Notes: generated by a model from the sequence alone, not told the origin. Numbered from the stretch's first letter, positions 1 through 9,067 are shown. The stretch: DNA of 64,000 bases from Hyphomicrobium sp. (GCA_017512425.1 JAFWGI010000005.1:1-64000); one strand, 5' to 3'. A program made the numbers and translations.

Positions 1-826
1 CGATGACCTTCGAGTCCTTCATGCCGGCCAGATGTTGGATCGCGCCGGAAATCCCGACAGCGACATAGAGATCCGGCGCGACGACCTTTCCGGTCTGTCC
101 GACTTGAAGATCATTCGGCACAAAGCCGGCATCGACTGCAGCGCGCGACGCACCCATCGCGGCGCCAAGACGATCGGCCAGCGGCTCGATATACTTCGTG
201 AAGTTCTCGCCGTTGCCCATGCCGCGGCCGCCCGACACAATTATCTTCGCCGACGTCAGTTCTGGGCGATCGGACTTCGTCAATTCGGCGCTTTCGAATT
301 TCGATGAGCCGTTGCCCGCAGGCACCGACACGCTTTCGATGGCCGCCGAGCCACCTTCAGCCGCTGCAGGAAATGCCGCCGTGCGCACCGTAATGACCTT
401 CTTCGCTTCGCTCGACTGGACGGTCTGGATCGCGTTGCCCGCATAGATCGGACGCTCGAAGGTGTCGGGCGAGACGACCTTGGTGATGTCGGAAATTTGC
501 ATGACGTCGAGCTTGGCCGCGACGCGCGGAAGGATGTTTTTGCCCGATGCCGTCGCGGGCGCAACGATCGCCGTGTAGTTGCCAGCGAGGCTCACGACGA
601 GTTCGGCAACTTCTTCGGCCAAGCCGTTCGCGAGATGCGGCGCGTCAGCGACCAAAACTTTCGATACGCCCGCAAGCTTGGCTGCGGCGTCAGCGGCCGC
701 CTGGCAATTTGAGCCAGCGACGAGAATGTGCACGTCGCCGCCCAAGGCGGAGGCGGCAGCGAGCGCCTTGCCGGTTGCGGGCGAAAGCGCGGAATTGCTG
801 TGCTCAGCGACAATCAATGACGACAT
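1..826 (-). CDS. etfA: Electron transfer flavoprotein alpha subunit (C-terminus cut by window edge)
   Basis: The alpha subunit of electron transfer flavoprotein carries FAD and, with EtfB, passes electrons from acyl-CoA and related dehydrogenases to ETF-ubiquinone oxidoreductase. About 275 N-terminal residues are visible, starting [20 protein letters not shown]; the conserved segment [17 protein letters not shown] marks the beginning of the FAD-binding domain. The rest runs off the left edge. The ATG shares one base with the etfB stop (TAATG), so the pair is translationally coupled and the start is secure. No reason to suspect truncation beyond the window edge. Confidence 0.93.
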   Translation of the reverse strand, partial: MSSLIVAEHSNSALSPATGKALAAASALGGDVHILVAGSNCQAAADAAAKLAGVSKVLVADAPHLANGLAEEVAELVVSLAGNYTAIVAPATASGKNILPRVAAKLDVMQISDITKVVSPDTFERPIYAGNAIQTVQSSEAKKVITVRTAAFPAAAEGGSAAIESVSVPAGNGSSKFESAELTKSDRPELTSAKIIVSGGRGMGNGENFTKYIEPLADRLGAAMGASRAAVDAGFVPNDLQVGQTGKVVAPDLYVAVGISGAIQHLAGMKDSKVI

Positions 827-1581
827 TAGAGCACTCCGGCTTCAGTCTTGAGCTTCTGGACGAGTTCGGCGACATCCTTGACCTTGACCCCGGCCTTGCG
901 CGTCGCGGGTTCAGCAGTCTTCAGAACCTTCAGGCGTGGTGCGATATCGACACCGAAATCCTCAGGCTTCTTGACGTCGAGAGGCTTCTTTTTGGCCTTC
1001 ATGATATTCGGCAGTGACGGATAGCGCGGTTCGTTCAATCGGAGGTCCGTCGTGACGACGGCCGGGAGGTTGAGCTTCAACGTCTCAAGGCCACCATCGA
1101 CTTCACGCGTCACCGAGACGGCGCCGGCTTCCGGTGCAACCTTCGACGCGAACGTGCCCTGCGGCCATCCCAAAAGGGCTGCGAGCATCTGGCCCGTCTG
1201 ATTGCAATCGTCATCGATGGCCTGTTTGCCGAGAATGACCATGTCCGGCTTCTCGGCTTCAACGACGGCTTTTAGCAGCTTGGCAACGGCAAGCGGTTCA
1301 ACGCTGGTGCCTTCGGCAACTTCGATCAGAATGCCGCGATCGGCGCCGATCGCTTGGGCGGTACGAATTGTTTCCTGGGATTTCGTCGATCCGATCGACA
1401 CCACCACGACTTCGGTAGCAGTACCTTTTTCTTTGAGACGGACCGCTTCTTCGACGGCGATTTCGTCGAACGGGTTCATCGACATCTTGACGTTCGCGAG
1501 GTCGATACCCGAACCATCCGGCTTGACGCGAATTTTGACGTTGTAGTCCACAACTCGCTTAACCGGCACAACGATTTTCAT
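826..1581 (-). CDS. etfB: Electron transfer flavoprotein beta subunit
   Basis: A 251-residue protein of normal EtfB length. It starts [19 protein letters not shown], typical of the family, and contains the family signature region around [20 protein letters not shown] and [15 protein letters not shown], where AMP is bound. EtfB pairs with EtfA in the soluble heterodimer that collects electrons from dehydrogenases. Its stop overlaps the etfA start by one base. In related alphaproteobacteria this pair often follows the cobalamin adenosyltransferase gene, as it does here after the rhomboid gene. The 259 bases upstream (1582-1840) hold no recognisable gene. Confidence 0.96.
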   Translation of the reverse strand: MKIVVPVKRVVDYNVKIRVKPDGSGIDLANVKMSMNPFDEIAVEEAVRLKEKGTATEVVVVSIGSTKSQETIRTAQAIGADRGILIEVAEGTSVEPLAVAKLLKAVVEAEKPDMVILGKQAIDDDCNQTGQMLAALLGWPQGTFASKVAPEAGAVSVTREVDGGLETLKLNLPAVVTTDLRLNEPRYPSLPNIMKAKKKPLDVKKPEDFGVDIAPRLKVLKTAEPATRKAGVKVKDVAELVQKLKTEAGVL

Positions 1582-1840
1582 GCCCTTCGCCGGATGACCC
1601 AGCGCTCCCAGACTGTTTTTTGTTCTGACACGTCTTCTCAGGGCGGCGGCCGGTTGTTGCGGCGCGGCAGCCCGGTGAGTCGACCCGTCCTCCGAAAGAT
1701 TTCGGTGCCACCTCTGCGACTTTTCGCAGTTGCGAAGGGGAAAGCTACGGGTGACCTACGACTGTGTCAATCGGTGCGGGCGTCGCGGTCGCAGGGTTTA
1801 ACGCTAATTTTTGAGCAGGCCGGACGCGGTCAAAATCGCA

Positions 1841-2542
1841 TCACCGGCCAAACAGTTGCGTGCCCGGCCGGCGCATGACGACGACCAGCGCCGCCCCGGC
1901 GATCAGGCCGCCGATATGCGCCCACCAAGCCGTCGCGACCATCTCGTCCTCAGGTGGCATCATCGCCATGACGAACTGGAAAATGATCCAGGCGCCGAGC
2001 GCCCAGGCGGCGGTAATTTTGAGAGGGATGAATTTGGCAACGAGCACCCAGACGCCAACCTTGGGATGCAGCATCAAGTAGGCCGCGATAACGCCTGAGA
2101 CCGCGCCGCTGGCACCGATCAGCGCGTCGCGGCTATCGGGGATCATGATGGCGTGGGCGAGCGCGGCGACAACCCCGCACGCGAGGTAAAACACCAGAAA
2201 GCGGCCATGCCCGAGCTCGTCCTCGACGTTGTCTCCGAACACCCACAGAAACAGCATATTGCCAAGCAAATGCATGACGTCGCCATGGAAGAACATGTAG
2301 GAGAGCAGCGTCACGCGTTCTGGAATAGCGAGCGCGTCCGATGACGGCGCGACGCCGCCGAAAAATCCGGCCTGGAAAAGTTCGCTTGGCACGACAGCAA
2401 AACTTGAAACGAACAGCCGGTCGCTGCCGCCGCCGATGGCATCGATCAAGAAGACCAGCACGTTGAGGACGATCAGCGAGACCGTGACATACTGAAAAGG
2501 AATTGTTTTTAGAGGATTATCATCACCAATCGGAACGAACAC
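1841..2542 (-). CDS. Rhomboid family intramembrane serine protease
   Basis: A 233-residue integral membrane protein with about six hydrophobic segments. The rhomboid catalytic core is visible: the HLLGNMLFLWVFGDNVED region (conserved Asn of the second core helix), the nucleophile in IGASGAVSGVIAAY (GxSG), and the catalytic histidine in WWAHIGGLIAG. Rhomboids cleave membrane proteins inside the bilayer; the substrate cannot be told from sequence. It sits between etfB and the adenosyltransferase gene on the same strand with gaps of 259 and 56 bases, so co-transcription with the latter is possible. Start codon ATG, MFVPIGDDNPLK, matches relatives. Confidence 0.92.
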   Translation of the reverse strand: MFVPIGDDNPLKTIPFQYVTVSLIVLNVLVFLIDAIGGGSDRLFVSSFAVVPSELFQAGFFGGVAPSSDALAIPERVTLLSYMFFHGDVMHLLGNMLFLWVFGDNVEDELGHGRFLVFYLACGVVAALAHAIMIPDSRDALIGASGAVSGVIAAYLMLHPKVGVWVLVAKFIPLKITAAWALGAWIIFQFVMAMMPPEDEMVATAWWAHIGGLIAGAALVVVMRRPGTQLFGR

Positions 2543-2598
2543 GGTGCAACAACCCTCATTTCATTTGCAAAGCATGCGGACGTGCTTGCGTCGCGGCG

Positions 2599-3180
2599 TT
2601 AGCGGTTCTTACCCGGCACCCAAAGCACGTCAGCCTTGCCGTGATCGTTGACGTAACGGCCAGCGACGAACAGGAAGTCCGACAACCGATTGATATATTT
2701 GAGCGCTGGCGCGCTGACGGGCTCGTTTGGCAACGCCGCCAATGCCACGATGTCCCGTTCCGCACGGCGCGACACCGTTCGCGCGACGTGCAGCGCTGCG
2801 GCCGCCGGCGTACCGCCTGGCAGGATGAACGATTTCAGCGGCGCGAGTGCGCCGTTCAACTGATCGATCTCGTTTTCGAGGCGCTTGACCTGGGCGTCCG
2901 ACATGCGCAGCGGCTCATACGGAAGCTCTTCGCCGCGATCAGGCACGCAGAGGTCGGCGCCAAGATCGAACATGTCGTTCTGAATACGCAGCAGCATCGC
3001 ATCCACGTCGGGATAGCTGCCCGCCAAGTGAATGCGCACCATACCGATCTGTGCGTTGGCTTCATCGACCGTGCCATAAGCCGCGATGCGAGGCGATGTC
3101 TTGTGCACCCGTTCGCCCGAGCCAAGAGCCGTCGTGCCCGCGTCGCCGGTTTTTGTGTAAATACGATTGAGAACGACCAT
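2599..3180 (-). CDS. Cob(I)yrinic acid a,c-diamide adenosyltransferase, PduO type
   Basis: A 193-residue ATP:cob(I)alamin adenosyltransferase of the PduO/MMAB type, which transfers the adenosyl group of ATP to reduced cobalamin to make coenzyme B12. The N-terminal ATP-binding motif TKTGDAGTTALGSGERVHK and the following YGTVDEANAQIG are characteristic, as is ILPGGTPAAAALHVART and the arginine-rich SRRAERD. The family is about 190 residues, so the gene is full length. It lies 33 bases downstream of a small membrane-protein gene, an arrangement often seen in Hyphomicrobiales. No cobalamin riboswitch was recognised upstream. Confidence 0.93.
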   Translation of the reverse strand: MVVLNRIYTKTGDAGTTALGSGERVHKTSPRIAAYGTVDEANAQIGMVRIHLAGSYPDVDAMLLRIQNDMFDLGADLCVPDRGEELPYEPLRMSDAQVKRLENEIDQLNGALAPLKSFILPGGTPAAAALHVARTVSRRAERDIVALAALPNEPVSAPALKYINRLSDFLFVAGRYVNDHGKADVLWVPGKNR

Positions 3181-3213
3181 AACAGCACCTTCGAGTGGCG
3201 GCGGTAGCCAAGA

Positions 3214-3402
3214 CTAGTGAACGATCAGCGCATAAGCCACAATGATCGCTATGGCGAGAAACTGAAGGCCGACCCGCCAGCGCATAAGTTTTTGGCTCAA
3301 GTTCGGACTATCGCCCTTGAGCATGGATCTTAGACCTAGCAGCAGTACGATAAGCACGGCCACGACGGCAATTGTCGTGGCGTGGTAAAGGATCGTTTCC
3401 AT
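3214..3402 (-). CDS. Small twin-transmembrane protein (HIG1-like)
   Basis: A 62-residue protein with two hydrophobic helices, roughly residues 8-24 and 44-61, separated by a short charged loop containing SPNLSQKLMRWRVGLQ. This matches the small 'twin transmembrane protein' family related to HIG1 (hypoxia-induced) proteins, often found directly upstream of the PduO-type adenosyltransferase in rhizobia. The following gene begins 33 bases downstream on the same strand. Its role is unknown; mitochondrial HIG1 relatives bind respiratory complexes, but that cannot be transferred with confidence. Confidence 0.75.
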   Translation of the reverse strand: METILYHATTIAVVAVLIVLLLGLRSMLKGDSPNLSQKLMRWRVGLQFLAIAIIVAYALIVH

Positions 3403-3658
3403 AAAGGGTCCATATTGGCGGTGTTGGGCGTTGATGTTGCTTAAGGCGTTGTCAGATTGCGGGCAATCCCCTCGCCGTCAGCCTACGAATTCGCCACGCC
3501 GTGACCACAAACAAGCGCGACGCGCCGCCACCAACCTGCCGTCTTCGGCGCGCACTGCATTACGCAAATGATAATTGCCTGCGGCTCCAAAAGCCGTCAT
3601 TTCTGGGCGTAGAATCGAACCAGTTGCGACCTGACCGCTTCGCCTTAGAACGGGGATT

Positions 3659-5194
3659 TTGCGGCAGCTGGGAACCGAAAGTGTGGAATTGCGGCTTCGA
3701 ACCAAAACATCGCAGAACGTCTTCAGCGGGGCCCGGCGGATCGTCTTCGCCGGACCTATGCTGGCAGGCGCGCTTTTCGCAAGCCCACTCGCCGCGCAAA
3801 CGCCTCCGCCGCAGACGCCGGAAGAGACAGAGCGGTCTCTGAACGAAAAGCGCAAAGCGCTGGAAGCGTCCGAGAGCAAAGCCAAGGCGCTGCAAATCGA
3901 CGTCGCCGATCTTGACGCCGAACGCGAACGTCTGAATGCACGCTTGGTCGATACCGCCGCCCTGATCCAGAAAAGCGAAGCGCAACTGACGGCCATCGAA
4001 GGCCGCATGTCGGAATTGGAAGCGCAAGAAAAGATCGTTCGCGGTTCGCTTGGCCAACGCCACGGCCAGATCGCCAAGTTGCTCGTCGCGCTTCAGCGCA
4101 TGGGCCGCAATCCGCCGCCCGTGCTCATTACGCGCCGCGAAGATGCACTCAAGATGGTTCGCAGCGCCATGCTTCTGTCGTCGGCATTCCCCGACCTCAG
4201 AAGCCAGGCGCTGGCCCTGTCCGAACGTCTCGATGAGCTCGTGCGCGTGATGACCGATATCCGCACCGAGGGCGAACGGCTGCAATCGGAAACCGACCGG
4301 CTGAATGAAGCCCGCACGCGCCTTGCTAGTCTGATGGAAGCCAAGAAACTGACGATCGCAGACCGGCAATCGGAATTGGTGGCGGTTCAGTCGGCATCGG
4401 CCGAAATATCGAAAAGCGTGACGGACTTGTCGGAGCTGATCAGCAAGCTCGACAAGACCATCACCGAAAAGACCGGCCTCGGCGCCTACGAAAACGAACT
4501 GAAGGCCAGCGGAAGCACAACGACGGTGGAACCGCCCGCGACCGCGTCCGCGGCGCCGTTCACAGTTGCGTCCGATGCTGCTCCCGCAGGGTCATCCGAC
4601 AAAACGGCAACGGAAGCGGCGGCTGTGCCGGCCAGCGAGACAACCGAGACGAAGGTTGCCGTTCTCCAGCCCCCAAAATTGAAGCCGCATATTATCGAGC
4701 TTGCGCCATCGCAAGCCGCGCTGATGCCGGGCAGTCCCGGCCGCATCAAACCGGCGATCCCATTCGCGACGGCGCGCGCCAAATTGCCATTTCCCGCCCA
4801 AGGTCGCCGGATGATGAGTTTCGGCGAACGGACGCAATATGGCGGTCAATCCAAGGGGATGGTGCTTGAAACGCGAAGCGGCGGCCAAGTTGTCGCGCCA
4901 TGCGACGGTTGGGTGCTTTACGCAGGCGAATTCCGCAGTTACGGGCAACTCTTGATCATCAATGCGGGCGACGGCTATCATGTCCTTTTGGCGGGCATGT
5001 CGCAGATCGACGTGCAGCCGGGCCAGTTTGTGTTGACCGCCGAACCCATCGGGACCATGAGCGGCCGACAAACGACGTCGCCGGGATCAACGCAATCGAA
5101 CGCGCCGGTCCTCTACATCGAATTTCGCAAGGACGGACGCCCCATCGACCCAGATCCTTGGTGGATCCAAAGTCAGCAGAAGGTACAAGGATAA
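3659..5194 (+). CDS. EnvC-like murein hydrolase activator (degenerate M23/LytM domain)
   Basis: About 510 residues: a signal-peptide-like segment (near VFAGPMLAGALFASPLAAQ), a long charged coiled coil (roughly residues 55-270), a low-complexity Ala/Thr/Pro linker, and a C-terminal LytM fold. The LytM metal ligands look absent: the usual HxGxD is replaced by SKGMVLE, and the HxH motif is HVLLAG. This is the signature of EnvC-type activators, which switch on amidases that split septal peptidoglycan rather than cutting it themselves. The start is uncertain: TTG at 3659, or GTG at 3683. The stop overlaps the ctpA start (TAATG). The envC-ctpA-rppH order is common in rhizobia. Confidence 0.88.
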   Translation: MRQLGTESVELRLRTKTSQNVFSGARRIVFAGPMLAGALFASPLAAQTPPPQTPEETERSLNEKRKALEASESKAKALQIDVADLDAERERLNARLVDTAALIQKSEAQLTAIEGRMSELEAQEKIVRGSLGQRHGQIAKLLVALQRMGRNPPPVLITRREDALKMVRSAMLLSSAFPDLRSQALALSERLDELVRVMTDIRTEGERLQSETDRLNEARTRLASLMEAKKLTIADRQSELVAVQSASAEISKSVTDLSELISKLDKTITEKTGLGAYENELKASGSTTTVEPPATASAAPFTVASDAAPAGSSDKTATEAAAVPASETTETKVAVLQPPKLKPHIIELAPSQAALMPGSPGRIKPAIPFATARAKLPFPAQGRRMMSFGERTQYGGQSKGMVLETRSGGQVVAPCDGWVLYAGEFRSYGQLLIINAGDGYHVLLAGMSQIDVQPGQFVLTAEPIGTMSGRQTTSPGSTQSNAPVLYIEFRKDGRPIDPDPWWIQSQQKVQG

Positions 5195-6678
5195 TGCGCA
5201 AGACAGACTACGCTTTCTGGTCATTCCTGCTGATGACGGGCCTCGCAGGCGCGACGACGGTTTTGAATGTCACGCAGACCTATTCGGCGACCCCATCTCA
5301 AAACTCTGAACTCTATCGCCAGCTCGACCTGTTCGGCGACGTTCTTGAGCGTGTCCGCTCCGACTACGTCGAGAAGCCCGATGACACGCAACTGATCGAA
5401 AATGCGATCAACGGCATGCTGTCATCGCTCGATCCGCATTCGTCGTACATGAGCCCCAAGAATTTCCGCGACATGCAGGTGCAGACGCGCGGCGAATTCG
5501 GCGGCCTCGGCATCGAAGTCACGATGGAAAACGGCGTCATCAAGGTTGTCTCGCCGATCGACGATACGCCGGCCTCGAAGGCTGGTTTGATGGCGAACGA
5601 CCTCATCACGCATCTCGACAACGAGCAGATCACCGGCCTGACGCTCGAGCAGGCCGTCGAAAAGATGCGCGGACCGGTCAACACACCGATCACGCTGACA
5701 ATCGTGCGCAAGGGCCGCGACGACGCGTTCGACGTCAAAGTCACGCGCGACGTGATCCGTATCAATGCCGTCAAGTCGCGCGCTGAAGGCGACGTCGCTT
5801 ACATCAAGGTATCGACCTTCAACGAGCAGACCCACACCAACATGGTCAAGGCGATCGAGCACCTGAACAAAGAGATCGGGTCGAACTTGAAGGGCTACAT
5901 CATCGATTTGCGCAACAACCCGGGCGGTCTGCTCGATCAGGCGATTGCCGTTTCCGATGACTTCCTGGAGCGCGGCGCGATCGTGCTGACCAAAGGCCGC
6001 AATAACGAAGAAACGCAGCGCGCCAACGCCCGTCCAGGCGACATCACGAACGGCAAGAAGGTCGCCGTTCTCATCAACGGCGGCTCGGCATCGGCGTCGG
6101 AAATCGTCGCCGGCGCGTTGCAGGATCATAAACGCGCGACGGTCATCGGCACGCGCTCGTTCGGCAAGGGTTCGGTTCAGACGATTATCCCGCTCGGCGC
6201 CAACGGCGCGATCCGCCTGACGACGGCGCGCTACTTCACGCCGTCCAATCGCTCGATCCAAGCCAAGGGCATCGATCCGGACATCATGATCGAAGAAGTG
6301 ATGCCGGACGATATCAAGGCCAAGATCGGTTCTGAAAAACCGCGCGGCGAAGCAAGTCTGCGCGGACACTTGAAGAACCCGGACGGCACGACGAAAGAAG
6401 AGCCGAAGGACGGCGCCGCAGCCAACAAGGACGGCGAAACGCCCAAGGAGAAGGAAGAGGTTTCCGGTTCGTCGTCGTACGTGCCGAAAGAGCCGGAGAA
6501 AGATACGCAGCTGCAGTACGCGCTGTCGTTCCTGCGCGGTACTGCCAAGGAGCCGGCGTCCGCTGCGACGACGCCTGCAACACCGGCACCAGCCACGACG
6601 CCAGAAAAGGCACCCGATGCTGGCACCACAACACCGCCACCAGCGACAACGCCGGACAACAAGCCGACGCCGAACTGA
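5194..6678 (+). CDS. ctpA: Carboxy-terminal processing protease CtpA (S41 family)
   Basis: A 494-residue periplasmic serine protease. Order: an N-terminal signal/anchor (MRKTDYAFWSFLLMTGLAG), a helical region, a PDZ domain (GGLGIEVTMENGVIKVVSP onward), and the S41 catalytic domain with nucleophile in INGGSASASEIVAGAL and general-base lysine in RSFGKGSVQT. A Pro/Thr/Ala-rich tail of about 70 residues follows. CtpA enzymes trim C-termini of periplasmic proteins and in several bacteria degrade murein hydrolases, which suits its coupling to the EnvC-like gene. The chosen ATG overlaps the upstream stop by one base; an upstream extension in the same frame runs inside envC and is rejected. Confidence 0.95.
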   Translation: MRKTDYAFWSFLLMTGLAGATTVLNVTQTYSATPSQNSELYRQLDLFGDVLERVRSDYVEKPDDTQLIENAINGMLSSLDPHSSYMSPKNFRDMQVQTRGEFGGLGIEVTMENGVIKVVSPIDDTPASKAGLMANDLITHLDNEQITGLTLEQAVEKMRGPVNTPITLTIVRKGRDDAFDVKVTRDVIRINAVKSRAEGDVAYIKVSTFNEQTHTNMVKAIEHLNKEIGSNLKGYIIDLRNNPGGLLDQAIAVSDDFLERGAIVLTKGRNNEETQRANARPGDITNGKKVAVLINGGSASASEIVAGALQDHKRATVIGTRSFGKGSVQTIIPLGANGAIRLTTARYFTPSNRSIQAKGIDPDIMIEEVMPDDIKAKIGSEKPRGEASLRGHLKNPDGTTKEEPKDGAAANKDGETPKEKEEVSGSSSYVPKEPEKDTQLQYALSFLRGTAKEPASAATTPATPAPATTPEKAPDAGTTTPPPATTPDNKPTPN

Positions 6679-6702
6679 TGCAGTGGCATTAGACGTTATT
6701 TC

Positions 6703-6735
6703 GAAAGGGCGCTGCGAAGCGCCCTTTCTCTTTTG
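6703..6735 (+). terminator. Rho-independent terminator after ctpA
   Basis: A perfect 11-base-pair stem (GAAAGGGCGCT / AGCGCCCTTTC) with a GCGA tetraloop, followed by TCTTTT. It lies 24 bases after the ctpA stop and separates the envC-ctpA unit from the Nudix gene. Confidence 0.85.
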
Positions 6736-6792
6736 TCGATCCTCAGAAACTTGGCGCTGGCCTCATTACAGTCTGCGCCATAAAGGTTGCGG

Positions 6793-7332
6793 ATGAGCAA
6801 GAATTCCAAATCACCGATCGATCCTCTGAGCCTGCCGTATCGCCCGTGCGTCGGGCAGATGGTCATCAACCGCGATGGTCTTGTCTGGATCGGTTGCCGG
6901 GCGGACGCCAAAAACGACGCCGAAGGCCGCGGCGCTTGGTGGCAAATGCCACAGGGCGGCATCGATGACGGCGAAGATCCGGCCGCCGCTGCCATCCGCG
7001 AGCTGTATGAAGAAACCAACATTCGATCTGTGTCGCTGATCGCCGAGCATCCTCGGTGGGTGAATTATGATCTGCCGCCGGATCTGATCGGCAAAGCTTG
7101 GGGCGGACGATACCGCGGACAAAAACAGAAGTGGTTTGCGTTTCGCTTTACCGGCAACGACAGCGAAATCTCGATTGTTCCGCCGCCTGGTCATGACACC
7201 GAGTTTGTCGCTTGGCGGTGGGCTGCGGTTGACGAATTGCTCGATCTAATCGTGCCGTTCAAGCGTGAGGTCTATCGCGACGTACTTCGCGATTTCGCCA
7301 AGCTTGCGCAGCCCTTGCAACCGTCGCCGTGA
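6793..7332 (+). CDS. rppH: RNA pyrophosphohydrolase RppH (Nudix)
   Basis: A 179-residue Nudix hydrolase of the RppH family, which removes pyrophosphate from the 5' end of triphosphorylated RNA and so opens it to decay. It begins its conserved part with [32 protein letters not shown] and [11 protein letters not shown] form the Nudix box. The last Gly of the consensus box (EExGU) is Asn here. The RppH-specific [16 protein letters not shown] and AWRWA segments are present. ATG 6793 is preferred over TTG 6787 because AAAGG sits seven bases upstream. A close paralogue follows. Confidence 0.92.
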   Translation: MSKNSKSPIDPLSLPYRPCVGQMVINRDGLVWIGCRADAKNDAEGRGAWWQMPQGGIDDGEDPAAAAIRELYEETNIRSVSLIAEHPRWVNYDLPPDLIGKAWGGRYRGQKQKWFAFRFTGNDSEISIVPPPGHDTEFVAWRWAAVDELLDLIVPFKREVYRDVLRDFAKLAQPLQPSP

Positions 7333-7459
7333 ACGCCCGATAGGTGACGCGCTGCGTCCTCAGTGACAGTCTAATGTCACAGAACTGCTATGTATTTTGT
7401 GTACAAGGGCCGAATCGAAGATTCTACTCGATCGACCTTTTCCACAGGCCTCACGCGCC

Positions 7460-7984
7460 ATGAAGCACGCCCCCCACCGCACATCGGACCAAGCGTTCGC
7501 GCTGCCGATGCGGTCCTGTGTCGGCATCATGCTTCTGAACAATGACGGCAAGGTCTGGGTCGGCCGCCGCAAGCCGAAGTGGGCGGGCGACCACGCCGCG
7601 CATATTTGGCAAATGCCGCAAGGTGGCATCGAAAAGCACGAGCCGCCGCGCATCGCGGCCTTACGCGAACTGCGCGAAGAAACCGGCATCACCAGCGTCG
7701 AAGTCTTGGCCGAGCATCCAGAGTGGCTGAGCTACGAGCTGCCCAGCGACTTGCTCGGCATAGCGCTCAAAGGGCGTTACCGCGGACAGCTGCAAAAGTG
7801 GTTCGCGATGCGTTTCGTCGGCGACGATAGAGAGATCGATATCTCGGCGCGCGATGGCCTCAAAGCCGAATTTGAAAGCTGGCGTTGGGCGCCAGTCGAC
7901 CTAGTGCCGAAGCTGATCGTGCCGTTCAAGCGCGGCGTCTATGAACAAGTAACCGGCGCCTTCGGGCATTTCGCAGTGGCGTGA
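7460..7984 (+). CDS. Second RppH-type Nudix hydrolase
   Basis: A 174-residue paralogue of the preceding gene, separated by 127 bases. It shares [32 protein letters not shown], a canonical Nudix box (ALRELREETGI), GRYRGQLQKWFAMRF and SWRWAPVDLV. Unlike its neighbour it keeps the glycine at the end of the box. Both look like RNA pyrophosphohydrolases; whether both act on RNA or one has turned to nucleotides such as dinucleoside polyphosphates cannot be read from sequence. ATG 7460 is chosen although an in-frame TTG lies at 7397; the sequence before the ATG has no family similarity. Confidence 0.9.
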   Translation: MKHAPHRTSDQAFALPMRSCVGIMLLNNDGKVWVGRRKPKWAGDHAAHIWQMPQGGIEKHEPPRIAALRELREETGITSVEVLAEHPEWLSYELPSDLLGIALKGRYRGQLQKWFAMRFVGDDREIDISARDGLKAEFESWRWAPVDLVPKLIVPFKRGVYEQVTGAFGHFAVA

Positions 7985-8004
7985 CATGACACAGTTTTGG
8001 GTAA

Positions 8005-8248
8005 TGCGGGTTTACGGGCGCGGCACTCACCATCGGCGGTATTGGCCTCGCCGTGTTCATCAACGCCACTATCGCTGATAAAACATTGCTGCACGTCGCG
8101 GTGATGGGCATTTCGGCGATCGTAAGCGCCATCGGCATTGGCAATTACGAAGACGCAGCAAGCGGACCCCAAACAAGCATCAAAGCCTGCCAAAGAGGCC
8201 GCAACCGGCGGCGACAGACCGTTTGCGCCGACGCAGACCGCGCAATAG
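8005..8248 (+). pseudogene. Remnant of a small two-helix membrane protein, frameshifted
   Basis: From 8020 one frame reads a hydrophobic segment (AALTIGGIGLAVFINATIAD), then KTLLHVAVMGISAIVSAIGI and NYEDAA, like a small protein with two membrane helices. Near 8160 that frame becomes Arg/Cys-rich and unlikely, while the +1 frame continues sensibly (ADPKQASKPAKEAATGG, then PFAPTQTAQ) to a TAG at 8246. No start codon exists in the first frame after the TAA at 8002. I read this as a broken gene with a lost start and an internal frameshift. A sequencing error could explain the shift but not the missing start. No family recognised. Confidence 0.45.
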
Positions 8249-8279
8249 CGCATCGGCTTTTCTCATAGCGAAAAAAGCG

Positions 8280-8311
8280 AAAAAATAGAGGCCGGACATT
8301 CGTCCAGCCTC
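8280..8311 (-). terminator. Rho-independent terminator of the atp operon
   Basis: On the minus strand a 10-base-pair stem (GAGGCTGGAC / GTCCGGCCTC, one G-U pair) with a GAAT loop is followed by TATTTTTT. It lies 35 bases beyond the atpC stop. Confidence 0.85.
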
Positions 8312-8346
8312 CAAGCGATCTCGTTTAGGGATCGAAAGTCTGCCGA

Positions 8347-8745
8347 TCAGGCGGCCTTGGCCGACAAGCGGCGCAGTTCGTTGACCAGCGTATCCGCATT
8401 CATGCGCGCCGCATCATCCTTGGCGCTTGCGAGTTCGGCTTCGGCTGCGGCCAATTCCTTGGAAACGATTGCAGGCGTCAAATCATCGACGTCATAGGCC
8501 GACTGGGCCAGGATCGTCAGGCGGGTCGGATCGACTTCGGCAAAGCCGCTCTTGACGAGCACGCGGCGCTTAGTGCCGCCCGCCGTCACGTCGAGCACAC
8601 CCGGACGTAGCGTCGTGATGAACGGCGCATGTCCAGCGAGGACTGCGAAGTCGCCGTCGGCACCCGGCACGACGACCTGCTCGGCATCGACCGACATCAG
8701 CACGCGCTCAGGTGAAACGAGTTCGAATTTGAATGTGCCTGCCAT
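8347..8745 (-). CDS. atpC: F1 ATP synthase epsilon subunit
   Basis: A 132-residue epsilon subunit, the part of the central stalk that couples and regulates rotation. It begins MAGTFKFELVSPERVLMS and carries the expected beta-sandwich residues (VPGADGDFAVLAGHAPFITTLRPG) and a short helical C-terminal end (AAEAELASAKDDAARM). It is the last gene of the atp cluster and is separated from atpD by the unknown 87-codon gene. A strong terminator follows. Confidence 0.96.
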   Translation of the reverse strand: MAGTFKFELVSPERVLMSVDAEQVVVPGADGDFAVLAGHAPFITTLRPGVLDVTAGGTKRRVLVKSGFAEVDPTRLTILAQSAYDVDDLTPAIVSKELAAAEAELASAKDDAARMNADTLVNELRRLSAKAA

Positions 8746-8803
8746 CGTGTCTCGCCCTTACATCGAGCAGTCACCGGCGATACGCCGATGACCGTCAAAA
8801 ACA

Positions 8804-9067
8804 TCAAACCGATTCTTCGTCCTCGCCGTCCGCGCCAGCTTTGGCACGGACGTCTTCCGGCGTTTGCAGCTTCGAGCCGCAGAACGGGCAGAAGAACAGC
8901 GGGTGATCGACAAGACCCGGCTCATCTTCTTCAAGATCGACCAGACCAACCGTCATATAGATGACGTCGTCGTTGCCAACCGTGATGAGCGGCTCGAAGT
9001 CGCCGCCCTCGAGTGCTTCTTTCAGTTCTTCGCAGCAGCTGCCGAAGTTCGTCGTGGCCTGAGCCAT
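8804..9067 (-). CDS. Unknown small CPFCG protein inside the atp operon
   Basis: An 87-residue acidic protein between atpD and atpC on the same strand, 48 bases after atpD and 58 before atpC. It starts MAQATTNFGSCCEELKEALE and contains a CPFCG motif in the stretch LFFCPFCGSKLQTPEDV, which resembles half of a zinc ribbon; the other cysteines are the CC pair at residues 11-12. Ile/Val-rich strands (LITVGNDDVIYMTVGLVDL) lie between. I recognise no named family. The position suggests co-transcription with the F1 genes, but nothing shows a role in ATP synthase. Base composition is like its neighbours. Confidence 0.8.
   Translation of the reverse strand: MAQATTNFGSCCEELKEALEGGDFEPLITVGNDDVIYMTVGLVDLEEDEPGLVDHPLFFCPFCGSKLQTPEDVRAKAGADGEDEESV

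Noticed and set aside
3560..3620. ANDN tetrapeptide, the start of tmRNA tags in alphaproteobacteria
   Set aside because: The frame does not end in the usual AA-stop within the tag length, and I could not draw the tRNA-like domain; the match looks accidental.
3600..3670. GGTTCGA-like T-loop on the minus strand near 3620, a possible tRNA
   Set aside because: The T-stem does not pair and no acceptor stem or CCA could be found.
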